From: Brachypodius melanocephalos
Lineage: Eukaryota; Chordata; Aves; Passeriformes; Pycnonotidae
Assembly: GCA_013398615.1 (NCBI GenBank)
Contig: VZSR01001685.1
Location: forward strand, 33,905,480 to 33,969,479
Direction: 5' to 3'
Length of the DNA: 64,000 nucleotides
The notes below the pieces were generated by a model. That model ran no database searches. It was given only the letters and a program-made list of their open reading frames with translations, and had not been told where the DNA came from. Position 1 is the first letter of the stretch. Each line of letters begins with the position of its first letter. Below are positions 1 through 11,279 of this stretch, piece after piece. A program made the translations under genes and the position numbers.

Positions 1-96
1 CTCATACTGTCAGTGGATCCTTGGAGGATTCGCCAGATCTTAATTGAGTTGCATGGTATGACCTCAGAACGCCAATTCTGGACGATTTCTAATAAG
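1..96 (+). CDS. INTS8: INTS8 exon (left-truncated by window)
   Basis: Encodes 32 residues ending FWTISNK, then donor GTAACT in phase 0. The 5' end of the exon may lie outside the window. Confidence 0.93.
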
Positions 97-3000
97 GTAA
101 CTTTTTAGTTCATGTGGGCACGAGAGACTATAATTCAAGGACTGGTTAGGTGTAATAGTGCAGTGAACAGTAAACATTTTCTCATGCATCCTCAGGGTGA
201 CCGATCTTACCCCTCTCTGCATAGTGGTGGTTTAATAAGAATGATGATACATGCCTAAACTCATGTTCCGTGTGAAGAGTATTACAACAAAACCTATAAC
301 CTTTGTTTTAAGGAGTTACTGGCAGTACCACAAGCTTTCCTTATGAGAAGAGATGTTTTCATAGCTTTTGTTTTTAGTGTTCTGATATCTAGTGATATTG
401 TTTTAACTTAAATTGCTGTCATTAGAAGGTGGGAGCAGGAGAGAGGAAGACTTTTTGTTTAAGTAAAGATTTCTTGTCTTTTTTTTTTTTTAATTCCTCC
501 CCTTAATTATTGCATATTTGAAGTGTGAGCAAAGGGTAGTTGGGCATTTTTATTGTATTTCTAAATGACCCCTACATTACTTGCAATTAGATGTAAAGAT
601 GAGTTGGCAATCATTTTCAGTATTTGGGGTTTGCTTATGGTGTTTTGAGCAGTGATGTGAATTCTAAAACTTGTTTCTGTGCAAATGTCCTATGCGTTTC
701 TCTCCCAGTGGGAAGTACCAACTGTTTACGGCAATGTTATTTTAGGAATCAAAGACAGTCTGACTAGGGATTTGGTCTACATCCTGATGGCGAAGGGATT
801 ACACTGCTGTACCATTAAGGTGAGCACACCATCTGAGCTTACTGTTTGGTTTGGACAATTGAATCTTAACGAAATGGAAAACTTGGAAGGCCCTTTTTTG
901 GAACAAGAAACGAAAAATTGGGAGGTGGTGTGACAAACTCTGTGTGTTGTATAATGGTTAAGTATTTCTGTTTCTCAAAGTTCCATCAGCAGAGCAAAGA
1001 TAATGGCTTTCCAGTGAGTTAGGCCTGGAGATAATTTGGTTCATATAAAGTTTGGATTATAATGTTCTGTATCATGTGACATCTAAATCCAGTGGTGATT
1101 TGATTTACTGATACGAAGTGCTGTTCTTTTGGATATGTATTTTACATAAGGAATTTATTGGAATGCTGTTCTATTTTCCTTGTAACTGACAAATTTGCTA
1201 AACTGCAGCCAAAACAAAATTGTACCAAACATACCAGTAGTTAGTTCAAGCATGTTTTTGCTTAAACTGCTTGTTTTTGAAAGATCTGGAACTCTTGAGC
1301 TTAATAGCACATCCAACAGACTCATAAGTAGACACTGTGAGATGCTTGAGCAATGCTGATGCTAATGGATGCTGAGGCTGGTTCAGCCAGGATAGACCTG
1401 AATGCACTTTAGCTTGTAGTATATCCCCTTATGAATTCATTAGGAATCATTAATGCATATATTTTTTTATTGCAGGATTTTGTACATGCAAAACAGCTTT
1501 TTGCTGCTTGCTTGGAGCTTGTGACAGAGTTTTCTCCAAAGCTCCGTCAGGTCATGCTGAATGAAATGCTGCTTTTGGACATTTACACTCACGAAGCTGG
1601 AGCTGGTGCTTCTGGAGAACGTCCTCCTTCTGATCTTATAAGCAGAGTCCGAGGATATTTGGAAATGAGAGTACCTGGTAAGTACATTACTGGCTTTCCT
1701 AGGGTGCAGTAAAGCACAAACCTTGAGAGAGGGGAAAAAAAGCACAGCAAAATAAAACAACTTTGTATTGCAGATTAACCACTTAGGTGTGTAAGTGGAA
1801 AAACAGCAGTGACGTTGGTTTTAGTAAGTCTTTAGAAGTTTCATTAGTTTTTAGAAGTGGGAAATAAGCGTGATGCCTACCTGTTGCTAAACATTGACAG
1901 TTTCTGTTCAGTGCCACTTAAAGGACTTGAACAGGATAAACATGTCTGCACTTCTGCCTGAAAGGTTTTGCTACTTGTTAAAGCTTTCTCCTGGTTTCAC
2001 AGTGAGAGAGTAACATCGTACTGTTTTGATTAGATGAAACCCTTGTTGCTCCTAATTTCCAGAGATGATGTCTCTTGTAGGGCTAGGCATCTTATTTTTC
2101 TGTGATAGCTGTGGAACAAAAACAGCTGATTAGAGGGAATGGGATTTGCTTGTTTTTATACAACACCATTTCACAACACTGTTTTCTCAAAAATAAAAAG
2201 TTAAAGAATCTCTTTCGTTTTAGATATTCCTCTTCGACAAGTTATAGCTGAAGAATGTGTTGCCTTCCTGCTAAACTGGTGTGAGAACGAGTATTTGACC
2301 ATGCAAGTTCCATTACCTCTGGTTCAAACTAATCCTTATGTGAAGGTAACAAGTGCTCAGTCTCAAAGCTTTGTCAGACTGTAATTGACTTTCTTCTGTT
2401 GAAGTATTTTGTACTTTTCAAAGCAAGTACCCTTCTGCTACAGAGTGTGGGGCTTTGTGGCTCTAATGAATTAAGTATGGGGTAGAAGATGGTAGGGCTG
2501 AGCAGCAAGCATGTTTAGCACTTGACAAAAAACATGGAAGCTGTGATGCAGGAACACATGAAATCTTGGCCCTTGGTGGCTGCCAGCTAAGGTTGGTTCC
2601 ATCAGGTGTTTATAGACACCTGTCTGGTTGTCATCCATGGTTGAAATGCTGTAGCACTTCCCTAAATAAGTCTCCTCTCAGCTGGAATTCAGCTTAGATT
2701 TATGTAGGAGGTATGAGAACTGTGCAGATCTCTGGTTTCATGTCTGGCTTCTTTTCTGTGTCTACACTAAGATACTTGTGTTCCAAATGCACTGTAAGAG
2801 TTCCATTCTTTTACCCAACACCAGTGTTGAATTTTTGGAGATCTTCAAGCCCTGCCTTCTTTGAAACTTTGTTTTCAAAATTGTTTCACAGCAATGTTTC
2901 TACTTCAGGGTTAGGCCATGAAGCAGAAGGCAGGTCATATTACAGGACAGGTTCATTTTTACCCTGCTCTGCTTTACCTATGATACTTCTAATTTCTGTT

Positions 3001-6000
3001 TTGAGGTTCAGCTTTTGTGTATAACATTGTGCCAGTTTCAGTTAAAATTAATTACTGTATGGAAGTTAAGTGAGTTCTAAAGAGTTTGTCTTTGTAAAAT
3101 TGTATTTTATGGAGTTCAGATTTCATGCAATATGTTTGTTTTCTGGGGCTTGTAATAATGAAATACACACCAAAGAAGCTAATAAATGGAAAAATGCTCT
3201 GTTTAATTCCTGCTTTCCAGCTTCGTCATCAGTGTTCTCTGCTGCAAAATTTAGTCACATTGCTTTGTAGCTCATAATAAAAATCACTTGCTTAACCATT
3301 TTAAATGCCAGTAATTCCTTTGCTGTAAATGATATGCAGAGAAGCCTTAGTTCCTGTATTTTTTCTGTTGCATTGCATAGCTGGGCCAGTTGCTGGCTGC
3401 AACATGCAAGGAGCTGCCAGGTCCCAAAGAAAGTAGACGCACAGCTAAAGATCTCTGGGAAGTTGTTGTACAAATCTGCAGCGTATCCAACCAGCACAAG
3501 CGTGGCAATGATGGAAGAGTGAGTTTGATAAAACACAGGGAATCTACACTGGGTATTATGTACAGGTATGTTTTCTAAAATTTTTGAAGATGGCTTGAAT
3601 GGTTATTTTGGTCCCATGTTCTGGTCAAAAGCTATGTGGATTCCACTATCAGAGTGATGGCAGCAGCTAAAGATCTGAGTAAAAATCTTGTCTGCTGTGG
3701 GAGTTGAGTATTAGGAGGGATGTTTTAACTTCCCTTTCCAGAGGCAGAAAAGGAGTGTGTGAGGTAGCTCTCCAAGCAGAAACTGAAGCATGTCTGGCTG
3801 TGCTCCCATTATAACCAGTGCAGATCTTCCAGTAAAGTCAATGGCATCTGGAGGGCAGTTTAGCTGATGGGCTGGAGGTGTCTGCTTTGCAGCAAATAGA
3901 ATTACTCTGTATCAGTTTTATACTTTTATAGCTGTATCAAGTACATAGCTCACAGCATGGGTATCTATACTTAGCTTTGTTTCTGAATCTAAAGTTAAGT
4001 GTTACTCAGTCTTGAAATTAAATTCTAGTTCAGCTAAGCTCTGCAAAGAGTAAGGAGATCAAATTACTCTGATCAAGAGTTTTCTCTATCAGACACCTTG
4101 GTACTCTTAGCCTCAAGTGACTGATTTAGGACTCTGATTTGTCCAGTGATTTGGCCTGTTCTAAAGTCTCGGCCTAAATATATAAATTGTCTAATGTGGT
4201 ACAGTTTGGCATGTGTGATTATATTGAACAGCTTTCCACGTTAAAGCCTTGGGAAGAGTGCCTCTATCCTGTCTGTGTCTTTGCCTTCCTTGAGCTAATC
4301 AGGTTAACGTGTGCTAAAGGCCAGCTGCGTTTGCTCACGCTGCTGTGGGGCAGGTGTAAGAGGGTACGGACATGCTGTAGCTTCCAACTGCGTACTTTGG
4401 CAAGGAAAAGGAGTACACGTGTATTCCAGGTTACTGAACGTTTCCTGACCCCTCTGATTCAAACAGTAAAGGGCAATGAACCTGTTATTATTTTGGAAAT
4501 GAAGTAGCGAAACCTTTTCCAAAGGCTGTCCTTGTTTGGATTGTCTTACGGTGACAATTTCTGATGTTCATTACAAAGACATTGAAGTACATTATGAATG
4601 ATCACTGTGTACCCTCTTCTGTAAGTGTGTAGGTCATTGTTGGGAACCTAGCCTGGGGAGTTGCAGTACAGTTCAACTGGTTTCCCTTTTAGAGTCAGTG
4701 GCTGACTTCTGTGATTTTTTCATGCCTTTTATAGCTTGATAGAAGAACATACCTCTTACTTAAGCTGTTTTGATTGTAAAATTTGCTAGTGACTGTATTA
4801 AAAGTGAATGGGCTGCTTGAGCGTTTTCATTTACATGCATTTGTAAACTTAGAGGTGAAGGGGTATTTTAGCAGGTGAAGAATTTGCTCTACTGACTCTT
4901 GTTTTAAGAGTGCATGTATTCTTTATCGTGGATGATTACTTACATGGGTATTTGTGTCCCTAATTTAGGAGTGAACTGTTGTCCTTCATCAAAAAGCTTC
5001 GGGTAAGTCACAGTGGTGTTGAAAAATTGTTTGCAGCCAAAACTTCCTTTTGGTGTATTTTTCTGGACTTTTTTTCTTAAATTCCTGTTAGAAAATCTAA
5101 CAGTTACATAGATGTTTTTTATGGCTGAAAAATGCCCAAATTTGCTATACCTGGCACACAGCAGTGTGGAATAGCTTGTAAAAAAATTACCCTGAATTCT
5201 GATGGAGATTTGTTTACATTGGGAGTGTATTTTATTGCAGCTGTCACGAAGCAAAGCATTCCTTTTGGAGGGAGACAGAAGCTGCTACATGCATCATACT
5301 AGGCAGCAGAAGTAAGAAGGAGGGAAATTATTTATAGCTTCTGGGTTTGTAAATGCATAGAAAGTTGTAGTAAACCTAGCTTAAGTTTGAGATTAGGTAG
5401 TAATCACAGAAATAACATAAAGATGCGTAAAACAAAAGTGAAATTTATATCCAAGGAGATATTCAGGAAAATCTGAAGTAATTAAAAACTTTCTACAGAA
5501 ACATTTTTTCAGTATCCTTGTTTTGCAGGTCTCTTAACAAAATATTGTCCTATTTCAGTAGGAAGTTATAAAGATGGCAGAACTTCTTACAAAGTTTTAA
5601 AGCTTAGGGAAGAAAGCAGAGTTTCATCTGTTCATAGCAATACATTTTTTTTCACCCCTACAGGAGCCACTGGTTCTAACTACGATATTGTCCCTGTTTG
5701 TCAAACTTCATAATGTTCGGGTTAGTATGTATCATCAAAGTCTTTCTTGGTTTTCTTGAAATGTTTCTTCTTGTGATTTCTCATACTGTCTTTCTTCTCT
5801 TAGGAAGACATTGTGAATGATATTGCAGCAGAACACATTTCTATCTGGCCCTCATCCATTCCCAAGTAAGATGATGATGAAAAACACTTTTCAAAATATT
5901 GTATGTGATGGGTTTGGTTCCAGTTACTGTTAGTGTGGTTTCTCCATGTAAAGGCATCACTGCTCCCATTCTGTCTCTGGGAAGGTTGGTTTGAGGGCAT

Positions 6001-9000
6001 GGAGAGTTTTGTTCCTAGTTTGATAGTCCTGATGTAGATACGGAAAAGAAGAAAGAGGAGAAGAAAAAATGGGGATTTTTAAGCTGTGTGCTTTATTGAA
6101 CTATATGTAACTATGTGAACTATATAATACTTTAATATGAAATCAGTTATATTTTTTGAGGTGTATTTGAATGGCAAATGGTTTGTATTGATTTATTCTG
6201 GCTGAGTTGAACTGTATTTCTCCACTGAAATTTAGAGGCTCTATGGGGTGGGATCTCGGAATCTGGTTTAGTTCTGGCCTTTTGTTCAAGCCTGTGAAAG
6301 CTGTATTTGTTTGTTTTACAGATTTACTGTATTATAAAAACAGTAGTCTTGGTCAACACATCTTTTCTGGAGTTATTTATGCTTCACACTTAATGCAAGG
6401 TGCTTTGGACTTGAACTAGCTGGGAAATCAAATTATTGGTTAAAAAAAACAAAGCAATAAGTTAAGAATTATTTTTCTTTCTTTTTTTCCTTTAGTCTTC
6501 AATCAGTGGACTTCGAAGCTGTAGCTATTACAGTAAAAGAGCTGGTCAGCTATGCCTTGACTATCAATGCAAACAACCACTTCTGGTTAATTATTCAGGC
6601 AGATATTTATTTTGGTAAGTGAAATCAATGTCTGTTTAACATGTATGTAGAGGTACCTTCCTGCTCTGGGATTTGTTTGACATATAACCTTCCTTGTATT
6701 TCCTTTTATGAAAAGAAGTGTAAGTGATAGATGAGGTTAAAATCTTCAGCTGCAGTGGTGTAGGTGGATTTGTCTGGGAAGGTGTCTAAGCCCACAGATA
6801 GACTGAGCTTTTGATAGGTCATGCAGACTTGCTTTTAGGGTAAGGGAAACTTTAACAGTTACCTGTAACTTCACTTTTCTAGTGCAGTTGGTCCTTGAGT
6901 GGTGTAATTGTGCAAACCCATGGCACTTGAGTGTTTTATAAGTGAATGGAAAGTTGTGAATAGTGGTTGCTTTTAAATGTGGAGATCAGCTTCAGTGGAG
7001 CACAGGATGAGCAAAGTGGAGAGGGTCTGTATTTTATATAGGGAAGTATCAAGGATTTATAAATGAGGAATAGCTATAGCTTTATAACCCTTGGGGTGAG
7101 AGGAGGGCTCCTAATCCACTGTTCAGTGCTGTCATATTACACATAGGAGACTGACTGAGGGTTATAAACCTATTTTGCAGTGTTTATTGCCTGTACAAAG
7201 TGCAGCAGCAGAAGGAGGACATTTATGTGGGGAGCCTCAAAGCTGCTGCTTGAAACAGTGTTTGGAGCAGTGGCAGGGGTCTGTATTTCAGCAGTTCCTA
7301 CCACAGAGCCCCAGGAGGCTGCTGCCTTCTCTGCAGCTCAGGAAGGGCTTAGAAGTAGTGCTGGCAGTAGAAGTAGTGCTGAGCCATGAGAGTGCTGTTC
7401 TCTCTCTCACTCACACAACTAAACTCCTTCACTACCCCCTGGGTGCTAAGCTCACTGAAGACAAACTTCCACTCTAAGGTTGATGGATTCAAGATCAACT
7501 GTCTCAAAAAATAAAAAGTAATCCCCAAAAGGCAGAAATTTGCCTGTGGTGCTAGTTTCCCTGATTGTGTCGTTTTTCCATCTACCAATGTGTAACCACT
7601 TTCTATGTCTATGCTTTTTAAACAACAAAACATGAGTCCCAGTAGAATTCTGCTATGGAGGTACACATCTGAATAATTCTATAAACAACTGAGTATTAAA
7701 TAACTGCTGTATTTACTCTTGAGATCTTATTTTGCTTTTTTTTTCCTTGGCAGCAACTAATCAGTATTCAGCAGCCCTTCACTATTACCTACAGGCAGGA
7801 GCTGTATGCTCGGACTTCTTTAATAAGATGGTGCCACCAGATGTGTACACAGACCAGGTGAGCTGAAGTGGGATTTACAAAAATCTCTTTGGATTCAGTC
7901 AGCATCTTGATTCTATGTTGAGACAAAACTGTCCAGCACACACACATTCCAGTAGCATGTGAGGTGTTACCTCTTGATGCATTTATGGATACATGTCCTC
8001 ATCAGCCTTTTTTCTTTTTTGGCTTGTTGCTTGAAAGCCATGGGCAATCTGAGACTTCTCCTTTGCTGAATCACAGAAGGCTTTTCTGTTAGTTCATAGA
8101 GCCTGCAGAGCTGTGTGCTGGAAAAGCACTGTGGGACACAGTGGAGTAGAGAGCAAGTGGAAAAGCCCAGAGAACAATCACTGTGTGGTGTGACCATCCC
8201 CGGCTCATCTCTGCAAAGCCACACCATGCTGGGCAGGGCTGAGGCCCAGACCTGCTCAGAACAGTGCAGCAGCCCTCCCTCACCATCAGTGCTCCAGCTG
8301 CTGAAAACATCTGGCTGCTGCTGTGGTGGAAATCTCTGTGGTCATGAAGGCTCAGTTCATCAGTGGATGTGCTAAAGCCTGGGAGTTTTTAGGGGGTAGA
8401 AGAATGTAGATAGCTATTTAGCCGGTCCCTTGAATTAAAAAAGAAAACAATAATAAATGCTGCAGTTTGTGTTCCAAAACAAGCATTTCAGAACATGTTT
8501 TGTTTTTAACCTTTCTGTAGGTGATAAAAAGAATGATCAAGTGTTGCTCTTTACTCAATTGCCACACCCAGGTAAGAGGTGAAACTAAAACATTTGTTTA
8601 TAAATATTTATATAGGGGATAACTTTAAAAAAGACTGAATTCAACTTCCCTTGGAAATGCAATCCACAGTAGAGTAGCTTTTGTTACCTTTGCTTCTAGG
8701 AGAGTTACAGGACTAAAATTAATGAGTAAATACATACTTGGAAATGTAAAAAGTAGTAGTAGTTGAGGGGTGTTTTGTCCTGTTTTACTGTAATATAGAT
8801 TTTTTTTAGAGAGAAGGTATCTGTGAGGTAGTGTTGGGAATCTGGCCTTGTTTTTCCTAACTGCAGGTAGTGTTGCTGTTCCATGGGGTCAGTCATTCTC
8901 CAGGAAGTAACAAGTATTAGGCTCTGCTTTGAAAGCTCTTAAATGCATTTGGAAACCTGGAAGCCAACTCAGTCCTTTCTGATTTGAATAAATCCCTCTT

Positions 9001-9902
9001 TCTTTTAGCTGTTGCTACTGTTGATATCAGAATGATCTGTGTTCAGGTGCTCTGAACTTACTTGCCCTGGAAGCAAGATCTAGATTAGGTCTAGAAAAGG
9101 AGTAGAATGAACAAGGCATTGTGTGGAAGGTTTGTGGGGAATTAAGGCTGTCAGAATTAATGTGTTTCCTTACAGGTGGCTATTTTGTGCCAGTTCCTCA
9201 GAGAAGTAGACTATAAAACTGCTTTTAAGGCACTGCAGGAACAGAACAGGTAAATGTTACAACGAAGTTTATAGATGCTTAAACACAAGTTGTGACTGTG
9301 TCAGTTAACCTGCCTTGTCTTCCAGTCATGATGCCATGGATTCTTACTATGAATACATCTGGGATGTCACCATCTTGGAGTACTTGACATGTATCCTTTT
9401 GCTGGAATACCACACATACTGGATGTTCACAGCTGGGAAAAGTCTATTACCTACCTAAGTGACTTTTCTTGACTTGTCCTCAGATCTCCACCACAAAAGA
9501 GGCGAGACAGACAAGCGGCAGATAGCAGTAAGTTAACCCAGGGTGCTGGAATTTCTTTAGACAGTCTTTCCCTCCCTGAAATCACCTCTGAAAAGGTGGT
9601 TTCAATTCCAGTTTTAATTTTGTCACACAATTTTTTTAGAACCTAGGGGCTTTACATAAAGTTGTGGGGTGGTAGGGCATGTTACAGAAATAAATCACCC
9701 ATGGAACTAGTGCTGAAAATGCCTTGAAATGAAACAGCTCTACTGGAAGGCCTCATGCCGGTTGTGTCTCCTCTTTTGTTTCAAGATAAAAGCCATTGGC
9801 CAGACAGAGCTGAATGCCAGCAATCCTGAGGAAGTCCTACAGCTTGCTGCACAGAGAAGGAAAAAGAAGTTTCTTCAAGCAATGGCAAAACTTTACTTTT
9901 AG
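1..9902 (+). CDS. INTS8: Integrator complex subunit 8, C-terminal half (15 exons, 5' end outside window)
   Basis: INTS8 is a helical-repeat subunit of the nuclear Integrator complex, which binds RNA polymerase II, cleaves snRNA and paused transcripts, and recruits PP2A. Family knowledge places INTS8 in the phosphatase module. Joined exons: 1-96, 709-819, 1476-1677, 2224-2345, 3381-3565, 4969-5002, 5664-5720, 5804-5865, 6496-6614, 7754-7857, 8521-8571, 9176-9249, 9326-9390, 9484-9527, 9786-9902. They keep one frame for 1443 nt, giving 480 residues and TAG, about the second half of the roughly 995-residue vertebrate protein. Recognised landmarks are VDPWRIRQILIELHGM at the left edge, RRTAKDLWEVVVQICSV in exon 5 of the window and the C-terminus FLQAMAKLYF. 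All introns are GT-AG and no exon is broken. CCNE2 lies tail-to-tail, with 1275 bp between the stop codons. Introns hold no recognisable repeat or RNA gene. Confidence 0.97.
709..819 (+). CDS. INTS8: INTS8 exon
   Basis: Acceptor TCTCCCAG, donor GTGAGC; 37 residues from WEVPTVYG to HCCTIK, phase 0 at both ends. Confidence 0.96.
1476..1677 (+). CDS. INTS8: INTS8 exon
   Basis: Acceptor TTGCAG, donor GTAAGT. Encodes DFVHAKQLFAACLELV through YLEMRVP and one base of the next Asp codon. Confidence 0.96.
2224..2345 (+). CDS. INTS8: INTS8 exon
   Basis: Acceptor CGTTTTAG, donor GTAACA. Encodes IPLRQVIAEECVAF through QTNPYVK and restores phase 0. Confidence 0.95.
3381..3565 (+). CDS. INTS8: INTS8 exon
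   Basis: Acceptor TGCATAG, donor GTATGT. Encodes LGQLLAATCKELPGPKESRR through ESTLGIMY, ending with two bases of an Arg codon. One of the most conserved blocks of the family. Confidence 0.96.
4969..5002 (+). CDS. INTS8: INTS8 micro-exon (34 nt)
   Basis: Acceptor TAATTTAG, donor GTAAGT; encodes SELLSFIKKLR. It is too short to show as an open reading frame and is needed to bridge the flanking exons in frame. Confidence 0.93.
5664..5720 (+). CDS. INTS8: INTS8 exon
   Basis: Acceptor CCTACAG, donor GTTAGT; encodes EPLVLTTILSLFVKLHNVR in phase 0. Confidence 0.95.
5804..5865 (+). CDS. INTS8: INTS8 exon
   Basis: Separated from the previous exon by an 83-nt intron. Acceptor TCTCTTAG, donor GTAAGA; encodes EDIVNDIAAEHISIWPSSIP plus two bases of Asn. 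Confidence 0.95.
6496..6614 (+). CDS. INTS8: INTS8 exon
   Basis: Acceptor TCCTTTAG, donor GTAAGT. Encodes LQSVDFEAVAITVKELV through IIQADIYF and one base of Ala. Confidence 0.96.
7754..7857 (+). CDS. INTS8: INTS8 exon
   Basis: Acceptor CTTGGCAG, donor GTGAGC. Encodes TNQYSAALHYYLQAGAVC through PPDVYTDQ, a TPR-like helical pair. Confidence 0.96.
8521..8571 (+). CDS. INTS8: INTS8 exon
   Basis: Acceptor TTCTGTAG, donor GTAAGA; encodes VIKRMIKCCSLLNCHTQ. Confidence 0.95.
9176..9249 (+). CDS. INTS8: INTS8 exon
   Basis: Acceptor CCTTACAG, donor GTAAAT; encodes VAILCQFLREVDYKTAFKAL and QEQN, ending two bases into Ser. Confidence 0.95.
9326..9390 (+). CDS. INTS8: INTS8 exon
   Basis: Acceptor CTTCCAG, donor GTATCC (weaker than its neighbours). 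Encodes HDAMDSYYEYIWDVTILEY and LT. The following intron is only 93 nt. Confidence 0.94.
9484..9527 (+). CDS. INTS8: INTS8 exon
   Basis: Acceptor GTCCTCAG, donor GTAAGT; completes a Tyr codon and encodes LHHKRGETDKRQIA. Confidence 0.94.
9786..9902 (+). CDS. INTS8: INTS8 terminal coding exon
   Basis: Acceptor TTTCAAG. Encodes IKAIGQTELNASNPEEVLQL, then AAQRRKKKFLQAMAKLYF and TAG, the invariant family C-terminus. Confidence 0.97.
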   Translation: MKAIGQTELNASNPEEVLQLAAQRRKKKFLQAMAKLYF

Positions 9903-10065
9903 GCTAATGCTGGAAGACTATTACAAAATGTGTAAAAGTGAAAAAATCTTTCAAGACTTTATTATTTTTTAAAATTCATTTAAATTTTTGTACAACATTT
10001 ACAGTCTAGTATCTTTCTTCTTAGAAATAGATGAAATCTTACAATAAACCCCTTATTTTTACAAA
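9903..10065 (+). terminator. INTS8: INTS8 3' UTR with poly(A) signal
   Basis: The only AATAAA close downstream of the stop is at 10043-10048, giving a short 3' UTR of about 160 nt with cleavage expected near 10060-10070. The segment also carries an antisense AATAAA (positions 9963 to 9958) that could serve CCNE2. Confidence 0.75.
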
Positions 10066-10444
10066 CTGTACAGAAGGCTGGAAGCAACTGCAGCTAGTTC
10101 CACAATGGCTTGTTTGAAGAAGACATGAATTCAAGTTTGCCAAGGTGTTGTGAGTGTAATGTGGATGTGGGTGGCACTTGATGCTCTAGTGCAGCTTTGT
10201 GGGCTGCTCAGTGTCATGTAACACTTGTCCCTGGATGTGTGGCACAGATAGGAGCATCATGAAAGGAGGACTGATACCCTTCCTTCCCAGTACTGCCCTT
10301 CATCACAGAAGTGACTCAGAGGTAGTGGATAGACTGAAGAAAAGATAGTAGTTAATGCTGTTTATAAACACTGATAATATACAGCTCCACAGTTTAAAAC
10401 ACTGTTCCTATGACGTGAGTGGTTGTAGAGTACCTGTGGCTCCC

Positions 10445-11177
10445 TTTATTCCATACCTTCTCCAGGTCTCATACTGTTCTTTCTCGTTCTAAGTAGGTGG
10501 CTGGGGACTGTACTTATTCCAGTTAGGCTTATTGCAGCAGCAGGTTCTTTGCTGGTATTCTTACCTGAGGTCAGTGATACACTAAAATTGAAGTTTATGG
10601 CAGGCCTAAAGGGCCTTAAATTCAGCCTCTTGTGGAGCTGGGATTTGATACAAGGATGGCTGCCCTGTCCTGCATGCACAGAGTGGTTTCAGAGATGTAA
10701 ACTGCTTTCCCACAAGCTTCTAATACTGCACCTGAGCTGGGGGGTGACAGACACGAGCGAGCTCTGACCTTACCAGGAAAAGAAAAAGGGTCCAGAAGAG
10801 GTAATACATACAAGCTGCCAATAGTCTCCTGCTCATCTAACCCCAATTAAAGCAAGTCTGCCCTGGAAGCTGAGTGGACAAATCTTGCCACCCAGCCCTA
10901 TTAAAAATATTCTTGAAAGTCTTAAGTTAAAAATCACCATGAAGTCATGTTAGAAATGGACCAAAGTGGTCCAGGCTCTTGTGATAGCAGGGTGCAATGC
11001 TCAGCTGAGTTCTTTTTGTCAAGTCTGTAGGAGGATGCTGGTCTCAGTTTCCATCTGGTGTGTCTTTTACTGCCCAAGTCTTGAGCAGCAGTAAAGAGCC
11101 TGAGTCACCTTTAGTGTGGTCTTGTTCTGAAGCACCAAGTCGTGTTTCTGAATCTGTTCATTACAAGCGACTGTATT
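10445..11177 (-). terminator. CCNE2: CCNE2 3' UTR and poly(A) signals
   Basis: Going leftward from the stop, the first antisense AATAAA is at 10450-10445 (3' UTR about 740 nt). A second one, at 9963-9958, would extend the UTR to about 1.22 kb and into the INTS8 last exon. The sequence alone does not say which is used. Confidence 0.55.
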
Positions 11178-11279
11178 TCATTTCTTCTCTGTGCTTTTGG
11201 GAGGGGTTATTATTCCTCCTGTTGACACAGGTGATAACTGCCCTGGAGCAGTAGACACTACTGCACTATTCACTTCTTC
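11178..11279 (-). CDS. CCNE2: CCNE2 terminal coding exon
   Basis: Acceptor ACACAG. Encodes [20 protein letters not shown], then [13 protein letters not shown] and TGA. The ITPPKS degron region fixes the frame. There is no counterpart of the last few residues of the human protein. Confidence 0.93.
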   Translation of the reverse strand, partial: EEVNSAVVSTAPGQLSPVSTGGIITPPKSTEKK

